From contig JADKHO010000001.1 in the NCBI GenBank assembly GCA_016721765.1, positions 670,001 to 734,000 on the forward strand: 64,000 bases of DNA, in the 5' to 3' direction. A model generated the notes under the pieces. It had not been told where the DNA came from and ran no database searches. It worked only from the letters and a program-made list of their open reading frames with translations. This stretch comes from Bacteroidota bacterium (GTDB lineage Bacteria > Bacteroidota > Bacteroidia > UBA4408). Of this stretch, positions 34,970 through 45,057 are shown one piece after another; the first letter of the stretch is position 1; every line of letters begins with the position of its first letter. The position numbers and the translations under genes were made by a program.

Positions 34970-36781
34970 TTAATGCGCTTCTTCCCCATCTTCTAAGGGT
35001 ACATCTTGCATCACAAAATCTTCTGATTTGCCTGGCTTGCTGTAATCATAAGGCCAACGGTGTACCTCTGGAATTGCTCCAGGCCAGTTTCCATGTAAAT
35101 GTTCTACCGGAGCAGTCCATTCTAAGGTATTTGAACGCCAAGGGTTCATCGGAGCAATTTTACCTCTCCACATGCTGTAGAAAAAGTTAAACAAGAATGA
35201 TACTTGTCCGAATGCACCAATTATGGCAAACATGGTAATCAATACGTTTACTTCACCAAAGTTTTTGAAAAGTTCAAAAGCTTCGTTTGAATAATATCTT
35301 CGGGGAACGCCGCCCATACCAATAAAGTGCATTGGGAAAAACACGCCATATACAGCAACGAAAGTGATCCAAAAATGTACATAACCCAACTTATTATTCA
35401 TCATTCGACCAAATAAGCGTGGGAACCAGTGGTATACACCGGCAAACATTCCAAATATAGCAGAAGCACCCATTACAATATGGAAGTGGGCAACCACAAA
35501 ATAAGTATCGTGCACATTAATATCTAAAGCTGAATCGGCAAGAATAATACCTGTTACACCGCCTGTTACAAATGTTGAAACCAATCCAATGGCAAATAAC
35601 ATTGCCGGAGACATTACTAAGTTTCCTTTCCATAATGTTGTAATGTAGTTAAATGCTTTAACCGCAGAAGGAATTGCAATAAGCAAGGTGGTAAACACAA
35701 AGACGGATCCTAAAAATGGATTCATCCCTGTAAGGAACATGTGATGTCCCCAAACAATAAAGGATAAAAATGCAATTGCCAAAATAGAACCAATCATGGC
35801 ACGGTATCCAAAAATTGGTTTACGGCTCATGGTTGCAATCACTTCAGAAGTAATACCCAAAGCCGGCAACAACACAATGTAAACTTCAGGGTGACCCAAG
35901 AACCAGAATAAGTGTTGGTATAAAATCGGGCTACCACCTGTAGATTCTAATGCCTGTCCACTTATAAAGATATCTGATAAGTAAAAACTTGTTCCGAAGG
36001 TACGGTCAAAAATCAACAACAAGACAGCAGCAAAAAGCACCGGGAAAGAAAGTACACCCAGAATTGCAGTAATAAAGAACGCCCATATGGTAAGTGGCAT
36101 TCTCGACATTTTCATTCCTTTGGTGCGCAAATTTATAACCGTTACGATGTAGTTCAAGCTTCCTAATAAGGATCCCACCACAAATAAAGTCATGCTTATT
36201 AACCACATGGTCATACCCAAACCAGAACCGGGAATTGCTTGTGGCAATGCACTTAATGGAGGATAAATTGTCCATCCGGCAGAAGCGGGCCCTGTTTCCA
36301 CAAAGAGAGAGAAAAACATAATTAAAGAAGCTGCAAAGAAGAACCAGAAAGAAAGCATGTTCAAAAAGCCTGAAGCCATATCTCTTGCTCCCAACTGCAA
36401 TGGAATTAGTAAATTACTAAATGTCCCACTTAATCCACCTGTCAAAACAAAGAACACCATAATGGTTCCGTGAATGGTAACAAGTGCCAAGTACATGTCA
36501 GGACTCATTACTCCACCCGGTGCCCATTTGTCGCCCAACATGGCATTTAAAAATGGAAACGGATGTTCCGGCCAAGCCAATTGCAAACGAAAGCAAATGG
36601 ACATAACCATTGCCAACACACCCATGAAAACAGCAGTTACAAGAAACTGCTTAGAAATCATTTTATGGTCTTGACTGAATACGTATTTGGTCCAAAAATT
36701 TGGTTCTTCGTGCTCATGCTCGTGTGCGTGATGCTCGGGATGAGCATGTGCATCGTGATGAAGGTTTGCGTGTGTGTCCAT
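34970..36781 (-). CDS. coxA: Cytochrome c oxidase subunit I
   Basis: The catalytic subunit of an aa3-type oxidase, with 12 membrane helices expected. The ligands are visible: H104 (heme a, TIHGTIMVFF), CuB H297 with cross-linked Y301 in GHPEVY, H346/H347, heme a3 H432 and heme a H434 in VAHFHIVMG. The 603 residues include an unusual N-terminal leader (residues 4-25) with ten His. Last gene of the act-cox operon, 27 bases after coxB. Subunits III and IV are not in the window. Confidence 0.97.
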   Translation of the reverse strand: MDTHANLHHDAHAHPEHHAHEHEHEEPNFWTKYVFSQDHKMISKQFLVTAVFMGVLAMVMSICFRLQLAWPEHPFPFLNAMLGDKWAPGGVMSPDMYLALVTIHGTIMVFFVLTGGLSGTFSNLLIPLQLGARDMASGFLNMLSFWFFFAASLIMFFSLFVETGPASAGWTIYPPLSALPQAIPGSGLGMTMWLISMTLFVVGSLLGSLNYIVTVINLRTKGMKMSRMPLTIWAFFITAILGVLSFPVLFAAVLLLIFDRTFGTSFYLSDIFISGQALESTGGSPILYQHLFWFLGHPEVYIVLLPALGITSEVIATMSRKPIFGYRAMIGSILAIAFLSFIVWGHHMFLTGMNPFLGSVFVFTTLLIAIPSAVKAFNYITTLWKGNLVMSPAMLFAIGLVSTFVTGGVTGIILADSALDINVHDTYFVVAHFHIVMGASAIFGMFAGVYHWFPRLFGRMMNNKLGYVHFWITFVAVYGVFFPMHFIGMGGVPRRYYSNEAFELFKNFGEVNVLITMFAIIGAFGQVSFLFNFFYSMWRGKIAPMNPWRSNTLEWTAPVEHLHGNWPGAIPEVHRWPYDYSKPGKSEDFVMQDVPLEDGEEAH

Positions 36782-36808
36782 ATCGTTCTATAGGTTTCTC
36801 TGAGTTAA

Positions 36809-37873
36809 TTATTTTGCAGCTTTCATAGCTGTTACTGATTTTGTAGTATCTGCAGTTGCCGGAACTGTTACCGCTGCCGGTGGTTCTACAGGAGCAGGCT
36901 TGCGACTATCGGCAAAAGTTTGTTGCCCGGCTAACCATTTAGTATAATCCGCTTCGCTTTCAACAACAATTTTCATTTGCATGTTATAATGGCCTGCACC
37001 ACATATTTTGTTGCACAATAAAACATAATCAAAAGTAGGATTGTTTACTTTTTTACGCATTTCTTCAGTAGTAATGGTAGGCACGAAATGGAATTGGGTT
37101 TCCATACCCGGTACACAATTCATTTGAGCTCTGAAATGTGGCATGTAAGCACTGTGAATGATATCTCGAGAACGGAATTTAAATAGCACCTCTTTGTTTA
37201 CAGGAATATGAAATTCGTTTTTCACTAATTTATCATCCATATTGCTTACATCGGTAGTGTCAAGCGCTAAATCATTTCCATCGGCAATTAGTTTATAATT
37301 TGTAGCTCCAAGTATGTTATCCGCACCGGCATAACGTGCAGTCCAATCGAACTGCTTTGCATATAATTCGATTAAAACTGTATTCTTAGAATCGATTTCG
37401 GTGGTAATGGCATTCCAGGTTTTTAGTCCGTAGGAAATAATAATTGCTAAAACGATAGCCGGAATAATAGTCCAAATCATTTCCAATTTAGTACTGTGGG
37501 CAAAGAAAGTGGCTTTGTTTCCTTTACGGTAATAGTATTTCCAAGCAAAGATGAACAATACAGTATTGGTAATAATAAACACAAAAGTGATGATGTAGAT
37601 GTTAAAATCCCACAATCTATCTATATCCACTCCATGTTTTGATGCAGATTCGGGCAACAGGAAAGGCGTATATTCTTTAACTTGCCAGTATATAAATGCA
37701 TAAAATGCAATCATAAATATTGGCATCAAGGCAGCATTTACCCGATTATCGTTATTGGTAACTTTTTCGGTGTCGCTTCCTTTTAGTTGACCCGTTAATT
37801 CAAATACTTTGATTAAACGAGCAAAAGCGATTACTCCTAAAATAATGACTGCATATACTAAATATTGTTCCAT
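36809..37873 (-). CDS. coxB: Cytochrome c oxidase subunit II
   Basis: Takes electrons from cytochrome c at the CuA site. The binuclear site is complete: H240, C287, C291, H295 and M298 (CNKICGAGHYNM). Hydrophobic helices lie near 3-22, 45-65, 92-112 and 130-150, more than the usual two. The C-terminus is Ala/Pro/Lys-rich, without a fused cytochrome c domain. The 354 residues are somewhat long. It follows actF and precedes coxA. Confidence 0.96.
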   Translation of the reverse strand: MEQYLVYAVIILGVIAFARLIKVFELTGQLKGSDTEKVTNNDNRVNAALMPIFMIAFYAFIYWQVKEYTPFLLPESASKHGVDIDRLWDFNIYIITFVFIITNTVLFIFAWKYYYRKGNKATFFAHSTKLEMIWTIIPAIVLAIIISYGLKTWNAITTEIDSKNTVLIELYAKQFDWTARYAGADNILGATNYKLIADGNDLALDTTDVSNMDDKLVKNEFHIPVNKEVLFKFRSRDIIHSAYMPHFRAQMNCVPGMETQFHFVPTITTEEMRKKVNNPTFDYVLLCNKICGAGHYNMQMKIVVESEADYTKWLAGQQTFADSRKPAPVEPPAAVTVPATADTTKSVTAMKAAK

Positions 37874-37916
37874 TTCTTGCGCTTAATTTTGTTTTACAAA
37901 TATCCTTTATTCAATC

Positions 37917-39095
37917 TTAAATATGATGGTAATAGCTTTCCTTGAGCATTGGGTGATTCTTGGGGATCAAAGGAGCTGAAGCCAATTTGTGAAAAACCAC
38001 CCACATAAATAATCCTGCAAAGAAACAAGGAGTTCCAATTTCTTGAATTCCAATAGCACCATGTTCTCCAACAGTTCCGGGCATAACCATAATGTATACA
38101 TCTAACCAATGTCCGGCAACAATTACGCATCCTACAAATGTTAAAAGTCCATTCATACGTTTTGCATCTCTTGTCATTAATACAATAAATGGAACCGCAA
38201 AATTTATTACTAAATTGGCAATAAATAGTGGTTTGTAATGTCCTTGACGTTGCATGAAATAAACTACTTCCTCCGGTAAATTGGCATACCAAATCAACAT
38301 AAATTGTGAGAACCACAAGTAAGTCCAGAAAATACTAAATGCAAACATAAATTTACCCAAATCGTGAATGTGATTATCGTTCACATTTGGCAAATAACCT
38401 TTGCGTTTTAAGTATAAAACAATCATGGTTGTTACGGTCATAGTGGTAACAAATAAACCTGCAAATGTGTACCATCCAAATAAGGTACTAAACCAGTGGG
38501 CATCAACTGACATAAGAATATCCCAAGCTGAAGTTGAAGAGCTAACTGCGAAGAGCACCAAAAATATTGCAGACAAGCGAGAAGCTTTGTGGTAATGAGT
38601 GTAACCACCAACTTCATCCTCTTTTAGTGATTCTCTTCGTAATAAAAATGCAAATCCAGCCCAAATTACAGCATATAACACCAATCGAATAAAGTAAAAA
38701 GTCATATTCAAATAGCCACTTTTACCATCCAATATTGCATCATAATGCTCCGATGTTTTATCATAGTTTTCAGGATGTGTCCATGCATACAAATCGTGGT
38801 GCCCAAACGCAAAAATCAAAATCATGAATAATCCAGCAAAAGGAAGATATTGACCCATTGCCATCCACACTCTTTTAATTTGAACTGACCAACCTACTTC
38901 TGCAACATATTGTACCGCCAGAAAAAAGGTTGCCCCTAATCCAATTGCCATGAAGTAGAAATTACTTACGAGCAAGTTAGCCCATGAACGTGTGGTATCG
39001 CCGGTAGAAAAGCCATACGCAATTGATAGGATGCCCAGTACCATGAGGCCAATGGCAACCATTTTGTTATTTTTTGTAACCGTATAATTCATCAT
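37917..39095 (-). CDS. actF: Alternative complex III subunit ActF
   Basis: A membrane subunit of the quinol:cytochrome c oxidoreductase. The 392 residues have about ten hydrophobic helices. Recognisable stretches are FAFGHHDLYAWTHPENYDK and ILFTWTH-like helix ends typical of ActF. The start MMNYTVTKN is at 39095, with tandem ATGs. It lies between actE and coxB. Confidence 0.92.
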   Translation of the reverse strand: MMNYTVTKNNKMVAIGLMVLGILSIAYGFSTGDTTRSWANLLVSNFYFMAIGLGATFFLAVQYVAEVGWSVQIKRVWMAMGQYLPFAGLFMILIFAFGHHDLYAWTHPENYDKTSEHYDAILDGKSGYLNMTFYFIRLVLYAVIWAGFAFLLRRESLKEDEVGGYTHYHKASRLSAIFLVLFAVSSSTSAWDILMSVDAHWFSTLFGWYTFAGLFVTTMTVTTMIVLYLKRKGYLPNVNDNHIHDLGKFMFAFSIFWTYLWFSQFMLIWYANLPEEVVYFMQRQGHYKPLFIANLVINFAVPFIVLMTRDAKRMNGLLTFVGCVIVAGHWLDVYIMVMPGTVGEHGAIGIQEIGTPCFFAGLFMWVVFHKLASAPLIPKNHPMLKESYYHHI

Positions 39096-39121
39096 AAAGC
39101 CAATAGTTTTTTCTGTTACAC

Positions 39122-39796
39122 TTATTTTTTTGCAGCCATTGCTGTTTTAGTTGAATCTGCTGCCGGAGCTGCAGGGGCAGAAGCTCCAAGCGCTTGCTTT
39201 TGCAATTCCTGAACCCAAAGCACACATTGCCAACGTTCCTCTTTACTTAATTGTGAAGCATGGGAACCCATCAAATTTCTACCATAATTAAGGGTGTGAA
39301 ACATTTTTCCTTCCGGAAGATTTTTTAATGCATCGCTTGAATAAGAAGGTACTGGAAATGCTTCACCGGCAACTTTTATACTGCCTTGTCCGTCGCCTTT
39401 TACACCGTGACAATGGATGCACATTTTTGTAAATATTGCCTTACCAGCGTCAATATTTGCTTGGCTGTGCTCCAATGGATTTTTTAAGTTCATTCCAGCA
39501 GCTTCGTATCCTTCAGGAGAATCCGGATAAGGATAAATCATTTGATTAATACTTAATGCAGTATTCGGATTAGCTCCTTGAGAAATGGTACCCGGTACCG
39601 GCTTGCGCGCCTCTAAACTATCCTTGTAAACTGGATTTGCAGTATACGGTTTATAAGCTTCCGAACGATACATATCGGGCATGTATTCTAAACCGGGACT
39701 AAGTGGATTTGCCTGGTCGCAGGAGCTAATCACCAACATTACGCCAGAAACAGCCAGTAGTGTGAGCGATTTTACGTTTTTGAAAATAGGATTCAC
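39122..39796 (-). CDS. actE: Alternative complex III subunit ActE (mono-heme cytochrome c lipoprotein)
   Basis: A periplasmic c-type cytochrome that may pass electrons from ActB/ActA towards the oxidase. Lipobox VISSC gives lipid-anchored C26. The heme site is CIHCHG (C126, C129, H130), with a Met ligand likely in the later GRNLMGSH. The start codon is GTG at 39796. The Ala-rich C-terminal tail ends TAMAAKK. 224 residues. Confidence 0.94.
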   Translation of the reverse strand: MNPIFKNVKSLTLLAVSGVMLVISSCDQANPLSPGLEYMPDMYRSEAYKPYTANPVYKDSLEARKPVPGTISQGANPNTALSINQMIYPYPDSPEGYEAAGMNLKNPLEHSQANIDAGKAIFTKMCIHCHGVKGDGQGSIKVAGEAFPVPSYSSDALKNLPEGKMFHTLNYGRNLMGSHASQLSKEERWQCVLWVQELQKQALGASAPAAPAADSTKTAMAAKK

Positions 39797-39823
39797 GGTA
39801 TCTGATTTTAATGCGTTTTGTTA

Positions 39824-40348
39824 TTATTTGCCGTATTCTTTAACTTGTTCTGCACCCGCATTTATTAATAGTGCGGTAATTTCTGCTTCTTTGTTTTCAT
39901 CTTTCAATTCAACCTGCATTACAATCTTATCATCGGTCATTCTTGCATCCGGCACAAATGCTGTAACTCCCGGCAGAAGTTTGCTTCTCAAATAAAATGT
40001 AATTACCATTCCATGCGCTGCACAAAGCACTGTGGATTCAAACAATACCGGTACAAAAGCCGGTACATTTTTATAGAAAAAATAATTAGGTTTTCCTCCA
40101 ATATTCATTGGCCAATCGCTAATATTCATGTACCAAATCATTAGAATAGCCAAACTTAAACCTGTCATACCATAAAGGAAAGAGCAGATTGAAATGCGTG
40201 TACGTTTTAGCCCAAGTGCTTTATCCAATCCGTGAATTGGGAAAGGACTAAACACGTCCTTAATTCGAACTCCCTTTGATTTTAAGGATGGAATTTGGTG
40301 CAACACCACTTCCTCATCACTAAAAATTGCAAAAATCATTTTACTCAT
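39824..40348 (-). CDS. actD: Alternative complex III subunit ActD (DUF3341)
   Basis: A 174-residue membrane subunit of the complex. The N-terminal conserved stretch ends VFSPFPIHGLDKALGLKRTR, and two membrane helices follow (about 56-78 and 95-118). The C-terminal domain is charged. It sits between actC and actE in the standard order. Confidence 0.93.
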   Translation of the reverse strand: MSKMIFAIFSDEEVVLHQIPSLKSKGVRIKDVFSPFPIHGLDKALGLKRTRISICSFLYGMTGLSLAILMIWYMNISDWPMNIGGKPNYFFYKNVPAFVPVLFESTVLCAAHGMVITFYLRSKLLPGVTAFVPDARMTDDKIVMQVELKDENKEAEITALLINAGAEQVKEYGK

Positions 40349-40396
40349 AATACGCTTCGTTTTTTGAATATGAAAATCTTGTTCTACTTCTATATC

Positions 40397-41812
40397 TTAA
40401 TGGTGAGCAGCATCAGCATGCGCATGCGCTTCGTCCATATCCTTATATTCTTTTCTAATCTTAGTACCTGAAACTTTAGTAATGGTTTTTAATTCACTCA
40501 TAGCAATAACCGGGAAGAATCGCACAAACAAAAGGAAACATGTGAAAAACAATCCCAATGAACCAATAAAAATACCTACTTCCACCCAAGAAGGATGATA
40601 CATTCCCCATTCTGAAGGAACATAAGAACGGTGGAGAGAAGTAACGATAATTACGAAACGCTCGAACCACATACCAATGTTAACGAAGATGGAAATGATG
40701 AAGGTTGCCATAATGCTGGTTCTGATTTTTTTGAACCAAAATAACTGCGGCGTAACCACATTACAGGTCATCATGCTCCAATATGCCCACCAATAAGGTC
40801 CGGTAGCACGATTGATAAAAGCATAGGATTCATACTCTACTCCTGAATACCATGCAATAAAGAACTCTGTTATATAAGCAACACCAACTATAGAACCGGT
40901 AATTAAAATAATACGGTTCATCATGTCGATGTGATAGGTGGTGATGTATTCTTCTAAACCCAACACTTTTCGTGTAATAATCAATAGTGTTTGCACCATT
41001 GCAAATCCAGAGAAAATTGCACCGGCAACGAAGTAAGGCGGGAATATGGTGGTATGCCAACCCGGTATAATAGAAGTAGCAAAGTCCATGGATACAATGG
41101 TGTGAACCGATAATACAAGTGGTGTACTCATACCTGCAAGTACCAGTGATACTTCCTCGAAACGTTGCCAGTTTTTAGCAGAACCAACCCATCCAAAACT
41201 TAATAAACTGTAGAATCTTTTGTAGCCTTTTGTTTTAGCACGATCACGTACTACTGCAAAATCAGGAATCAAACCGGTATACCAAAAAACTAAGGAAACG
41301 GAGAAATAAGTCGATACTGCAAAAGTATCCCAAATCAAAGGGGAGTTAAAGTTTACCCACAAAGATCCAAATTGATTCGGAAGTGGAAATAAAATATAAT
41401 CCAACCAAGGACGACCGGTGTGTGTTAAAAGGAAAGAGGCTGCACAGATAACGGCAAAAATTGTCATCGCTTCAGCTGCACGGTTAATAGATAATCTCCA
41501 TTTTTGACGGAACAACAAAAGGATTGCTGAAATTAAGGTTCCGGCGTGACCGATACCCACCCACCAAACGAAATTGGTGATATCCCAACCCCAATCCACC
41601 ACGTTATTCAAGCCCCAAACACCAATTCCTTTTCCTACTGTGATACTTACGCAAAGTACCCACCATAAAAGCATGGCTACAGATATTCCAAAAGCCCACC
41701 ACCAATATTTGTTGGCTTTTCCTTCAATTGGGCGACACACATCTTCCGTAATTTGGTGATTTGTTTTATCACCTAATATCAGCGGTTCTCTTATCGGTGC
41801 TTCGTACATCAT
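40397..41812 (-). CDS. actC: Alternative complex III subunit ActC (NrfD-like membrane subunit)
   Basis: The quinol-binding NrfD/PsrC-type integral membrane subunit. The 471 residues form about ten helices. The N-terminus MMYEAPIREPLILGDKTNHQ and the segment VGIGHAGTLISAILLLFRQKWR are characteristic, the latter with the His near the quinone site. The C-terminus is His/Ala-rich (EAHAHADAAHH). Starts 47 bases after the actB stop. Confidence 0.95.
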   Translation of the reverse strand: MMYEAPIREPLILGDKTNHQITEDVCRPIEGKANKYWWWAFGISVAMLLWWVLCVSITVGKGIGVWGLNNVVDWGWDITNFVWWVGIGHAGTLISAILLLFRQKWRLSINRAAEAMTIFAVICAASFLLTHTGRPWLDYILFPLPNQFGSLWVNFNSPLIWDTFAVSTYFSVSLVFWYTGLIPDFAVVRDRAKTKGYKRFYSLLSFGWVGSAKNWQRFEEVSLVLAGMSTPLVLSVHTIVSMDFATSIIPGWHTTIFPPYFVAGAIFSGFAMVQTLLIITRKVLGLEEYITTYHIDMMNRIILITGSIVGVAYITEFFIAWYSGVEYESYAFINRATGPYWWAYWSMMTCNVVTPQLFWFKKIRTSIMATFIISIFVNIGMWFERFVIIVTSLHRSYVPSEWGMYHPSWVEVGIFIGSLGLFFTCFLLFVRFFPVIAMSELKTITKVSGTKIRKEYKDMDEAHAHADAAHH

Positions 41813-41858
41813 AGTATTCTGAATTTTTACAAAAAATAGTTTTAATATGCTCTTCTAA

Positions 41859-44800
41859 TTAAGCTTCAGCTTCTTCGGTGTTTCTAATCTTAGTCAGGTA
41901 AAATACGGATGGCTTCACATCAATTTCCTCTAACATGTGATACATACGTTCATCTTTGCTGTGTTTCGCCACTTCACTGCTTTCGTCAAAAATATTTCCG
42001 AAAGTAATGGCATGAGTTGGGCAAGACTGTGAACAGGCAGTTTGAATTTCACCGTCATTGATTCTTCTTCCGTCCTTTTTAGCAGTAAGTTTAACTTCTT
42101 GAATGCGTTGCACACACATGCTACATTTTTCCATTACCCCTCTAGACCGCACTGAAACATCAGGATTCAATACCATTCTACCTAGATCGTTGTTCATGTT
42201 GAAATCGAACTGAGAATCGTGTGTGTAACGGTACCAGTTAAATCGGCGTACTTTATACGGACAGTTGTTTGCACAATATTTAGTACCTAAACAACGGTTA
42301 TAAGTCATTTGATTTAAGCCTTCGCTGCTGTGTGTTGTTGCCAAAACCGGACAAACTGTTTCACATGGTGCATGATCGCAATGTTGACACATTACCGGTT
42401 GGAAAACTACTTTTGGATTTTCGGAAGGAATTTCCATTTCGCGATACATATCAATCTTTCCTTTACCATCCTTTGAAGCCTCAGCCTTGGTCATGTCGCT
42501 GCTGTAATAGCGGTCGATACGTAACCAATGCATTTCACGTGTACGACTCACTTGATCTTTACCTACCACAGGAACATTGTTTTCGGCGGTACAGCTTACA
42601 ATGCAGTTACCGCAACCGATACAGGAGTTTAAGTCGATGCTCATGCTCCATTTTAAATCGGTTGTAGGTTGTGCCGGGTAATCTTTGGTTGCCCATAAAT
42701 CCAATTCTTCAGCTGTTTTCTCCACATGTTCATGTCCTTCTTTCACTTTGAACATTTCGCGCTCGTTTCCGGCTTTTGAATCTTTTTTGTATTCGGCTAA
42801 AGAAGCTTCCTTCACCATGTTTCTACCCATTAAGGTATGGTGTGTTTGGGTAGAAGCTAAACTATATTTTTCAATAGATCCACCAACTTTTACGTCGAAA
42901 TTGGTGTAGGCCATTGCACCATTGCTGTTGCCAATTAAGGCATAAGCGTTGGTTCCTAAATTTCCACATTTTCCGGATTTTGTTCTTCCGTAACCTAATG
43001 CCAATCCAATAGTACCATAAACCTGTCCGGGTTGAGGAAACACTGGAGCTTTAACGGTTATACCATTTACGGTAACCTCCACAACATCCGCCATAGCGCG
43101 TTGCTCTTGATAGGTTTCAAAGCCCAATTCTTTCATTTGCTTTGGCGACATGGTAATGTAATTGTCCCAAACTACTTTTGAAACGGGATCAGGAACTTCT
43201 TGTAACCAAGGATTATTGGCTTGATTTCCGTTTCCGATGGCAGTTTTTTCATACAGTGTAATTTCAAATGCACCTGTTTTTGATGCAGCTTGCATTGCGC
43301 TGGCAGCAGCTGCATTTACATCACCTGCAAATGTTGGAGCAGCAGCCGGTGTAAGCACAAATTCAACCCCACCATCGTGTAAACTCTTCATCCAGTAGTT
43401 GTCGAACAACACCTCTGAAGTTTGCATAGGGAAGATGTTTTTCTCCCAGTTTGCTTTCACGTAACTCTGATAGTCACCTGCAATACCTGTCCATTTCATT
43501 AAACTTTCCTGTGCGGAACGGGTATTAAATATTGGGAAAATAGTAGGCTGAATTAAGCTATAATGACCGTTGCGTGGCATTGCATCGCCCCACGATTCAA
43601 GGTAATTGTGGTCGGGCAACAGAAAAGTACATAAACTTGCAGTCTCGTCTTCTCTATCGTTAAAAGAAATACTTAGTCCTGTTTTTTTCAATCCTTCTTC
43701 AAAGCCTAACATGGCCGGTAAAGAGTAAACTGGATTTACATTATACATGATTAATGCCCCCACTTTGCCGGCTTTCATATCTGTTGCTAAAGCAACAACC
43801 TCGGCATCATTTCCTTGATGCACTCTATTTGCATTATCGATATCGATGGTAGCACCGTAATTATTCAGCGCAGCATTAATTGCATTTACTAAAACTTGAT
43901 GGGCCGGATCGTTAGAACCACACACTACTAGTGATTTTCCTTTGGCAGCAACTAGTTCTTTTGCGGCTGCAGTGATGTGCGCATCAAATTCGAGTTGTTT
44001 ACCTCCAACAGAAGCACCAGCCACTTTATTATATAAACTGATTAAGGCCGCACCCAACTGAGATGGTTTTATTCCGATTCGCTCATCTGCGTTACTACCG
44101 GTTAGTGAAAGATTACTTTCGAACTGGTAGTGTTTGCTCATTTCCTTTTTCTCATCGCTCACTTTTCTTTTTGCAGCATACTGGCGTGAAATTTCGATTG
44201 GCGATACCCAGTTGGTCAAGAAATCACATGCAAAACTTACAATCACATTTGCGTTCTCGAAATTATAAACCGGAACAACTGCTTTTCCAAAACTTTGCTC
44301 GTTTGCTTTGATGATACCTGAATAAGATATGGCATCGTAACTTACATGTTTTACGTTTTTGTATTTTGTTGTAAAGTCAGCAATAATTTGAGTAGTACTT
44401 GGGCTAATAATAGATGAAGTTAGCAAACTAATATTGCCACCTTCGGCTGCTATTTTATCTAATTGTGCAGCAATCTTTTTATCTGCTTCTTCCCAAGTTG
44501 TTGGTGAACCCTTTTCTTTTGGACCGGTAGCTCGTTCATTATCGTATAACGAGAGCACTGAAGCTTGCACTCTTGAATTGGTTCCGCCTTTGGTTATGGA
44601 TGAAAATCTGTTTCCTTCAATTTTAATTGGACGACCTTCACGTGTTTTAACTAAAACATTACAAAAATCACGACCATCGTAGTAAGCTGTAGCATACCAA
44701 TTACTCACACCAACAGTAATTTCTTCAGGTTTTATCACATAAGGTATAACTCTGCTCACAGGGGTTTGGCAGGCAGCAAGAGAAGCTGCGGTAACCGAAA

Positions 44801-44975
44801 ACCCTAAAAACTTTAAGAAATCTCTTCTTGGTGTAGATGTTTCCTCTAGCGAATCATTCGCTAGAAACTTATCCATTGGGATTTCCTCAGCAAATTCGCT
44901 TTGTGCAGATTTAATAAACGCAGGGTCGTTATTTAAATCTTCTAATCCTTTCCAATATTTTTTTGTTGTACCCAT
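41859..44975 (-). CDS. actB: Alternative complex III subunit ActB (Fe-S and molybdopterin-like)
   Basis: A fused protein of 1038 residues exported as a folded unit: the twin-arginine motif RRDFLK is at 50-55, with a Cys at 69. Residues about 100-700 resemble molybdopterin oxidoreductases but serve as scaffold in this family. The Fe-S part (about 776-1000) holds four cluster-binding groups: C785-C788-C791-C795; C863-C866-C871-C875; C895-C901-C905; C951-C954-C981-C985. It follows actA by 82 bases. Confidence 0.95.
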   Translation of the reverse strand: MGTTKKYWKGLEDLNNDPAFIKSAQSEFAEEIPMDKFLANDSLEETSTPRRDFLKFLGFSVTAASLAACQTPVSRVIPYVIKPEEITVGVSNWYATAYYDGRDFCNVLVKTREGRPIKIEGNRFSSITKGGTNSRVQASVLSLYDNERATGPKEKGSPTTWEEADKKIAAQLDKIAAEGGNISLLTSSIISPSTTQIIADFTTKYKNVKHVSYDAISYSGIIKANEQSFGKAVVPVYNFENANVIVSFACDFLTNWVSPIEISRQYAAKRKVSDEKKEMSKHYQFESNLSLTGSNADERIGIKPSQLGAALISLYNKVAGASVGGKQLEFDAHITAAAKELVAAKGKSLVVCGSNDPAHQVLVNAINAALNNYGATIDIDNANRVHQGNDAEVVALATDMKAGKVGALIMYNVNPVYSLPAMLGFEEGLKKTGLSISFNDREDETASLCTFLLPDHNYLESWGDAMPRNGHYSLIQPTIFPIFNTRSAQESLMKWTGIAGDYQSYVKANWEKNIFPMQTSEVLFDNYWMKSLHDGGVEFVLTPAAAPTFAGDVNAAAASAMQAASKTGAFEITLYEKTAIGNGNQANNPWLQEVPDPVSKVVWDNYITMSPKQMKELGFETYQEQRAMADVVEVTVNGITVKAPVFPQPGQVYGTIGLALGYGRTKSGKCGNLGTNAYALIGNSNGAMAYTNFDVKVGGSIEKYSLASTQTHHTLMGRNMVKEASLAEYKKDSKAGNEREMFKVKEGHEHVEKTAEELDLWATKDYPAQPTTDLKWSMSIDLNSCIGCGNCIVSCTAENNVPVVGKDQVSRTREMHWLRIDRYYSSDMTKAEASKDGKGKIDMYREMEIPSENPKVVFQPVMCQHCDHAPCETVCPVLATTHSSEGLNQMTYNRCLGTKYCANNCPYKVRRFNWYRYTHDSQFDFNMNNDLGRMVLNPDVSVRSRGVMEKCSMCVQRIQEVKLTAKKDGRRINDGEIQTACSQSCPTHAITFGNIFDESSEVAKHSKDERMYHMLEEIDVKPSVFYLTKIRNTEEAEA

Positions 44976-45057
44976 ATTTTTTTAATTGATGCCCCTTTTA
45001 CTTGCGGGATATTAACTCAAAATTATTTTTTCAGCTTGTGTGTTGAAAATTGTACTC

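Noticed and set aside
37894..38316. Open frame of 140 codons overlapping actF
   Set aside because: It overlaps the well-supported ActF frame on the same strand and shows Cys/Arg/Tyr-rich composition typical of out-of-frame translation.
41859..44975. Reading ActB as an active molybdoenzyme
   Set aside because: The gene lies in a complete act operon where the molybdopterin-like part is a scaffold; no molybdenum cofactor genes are adjacent.
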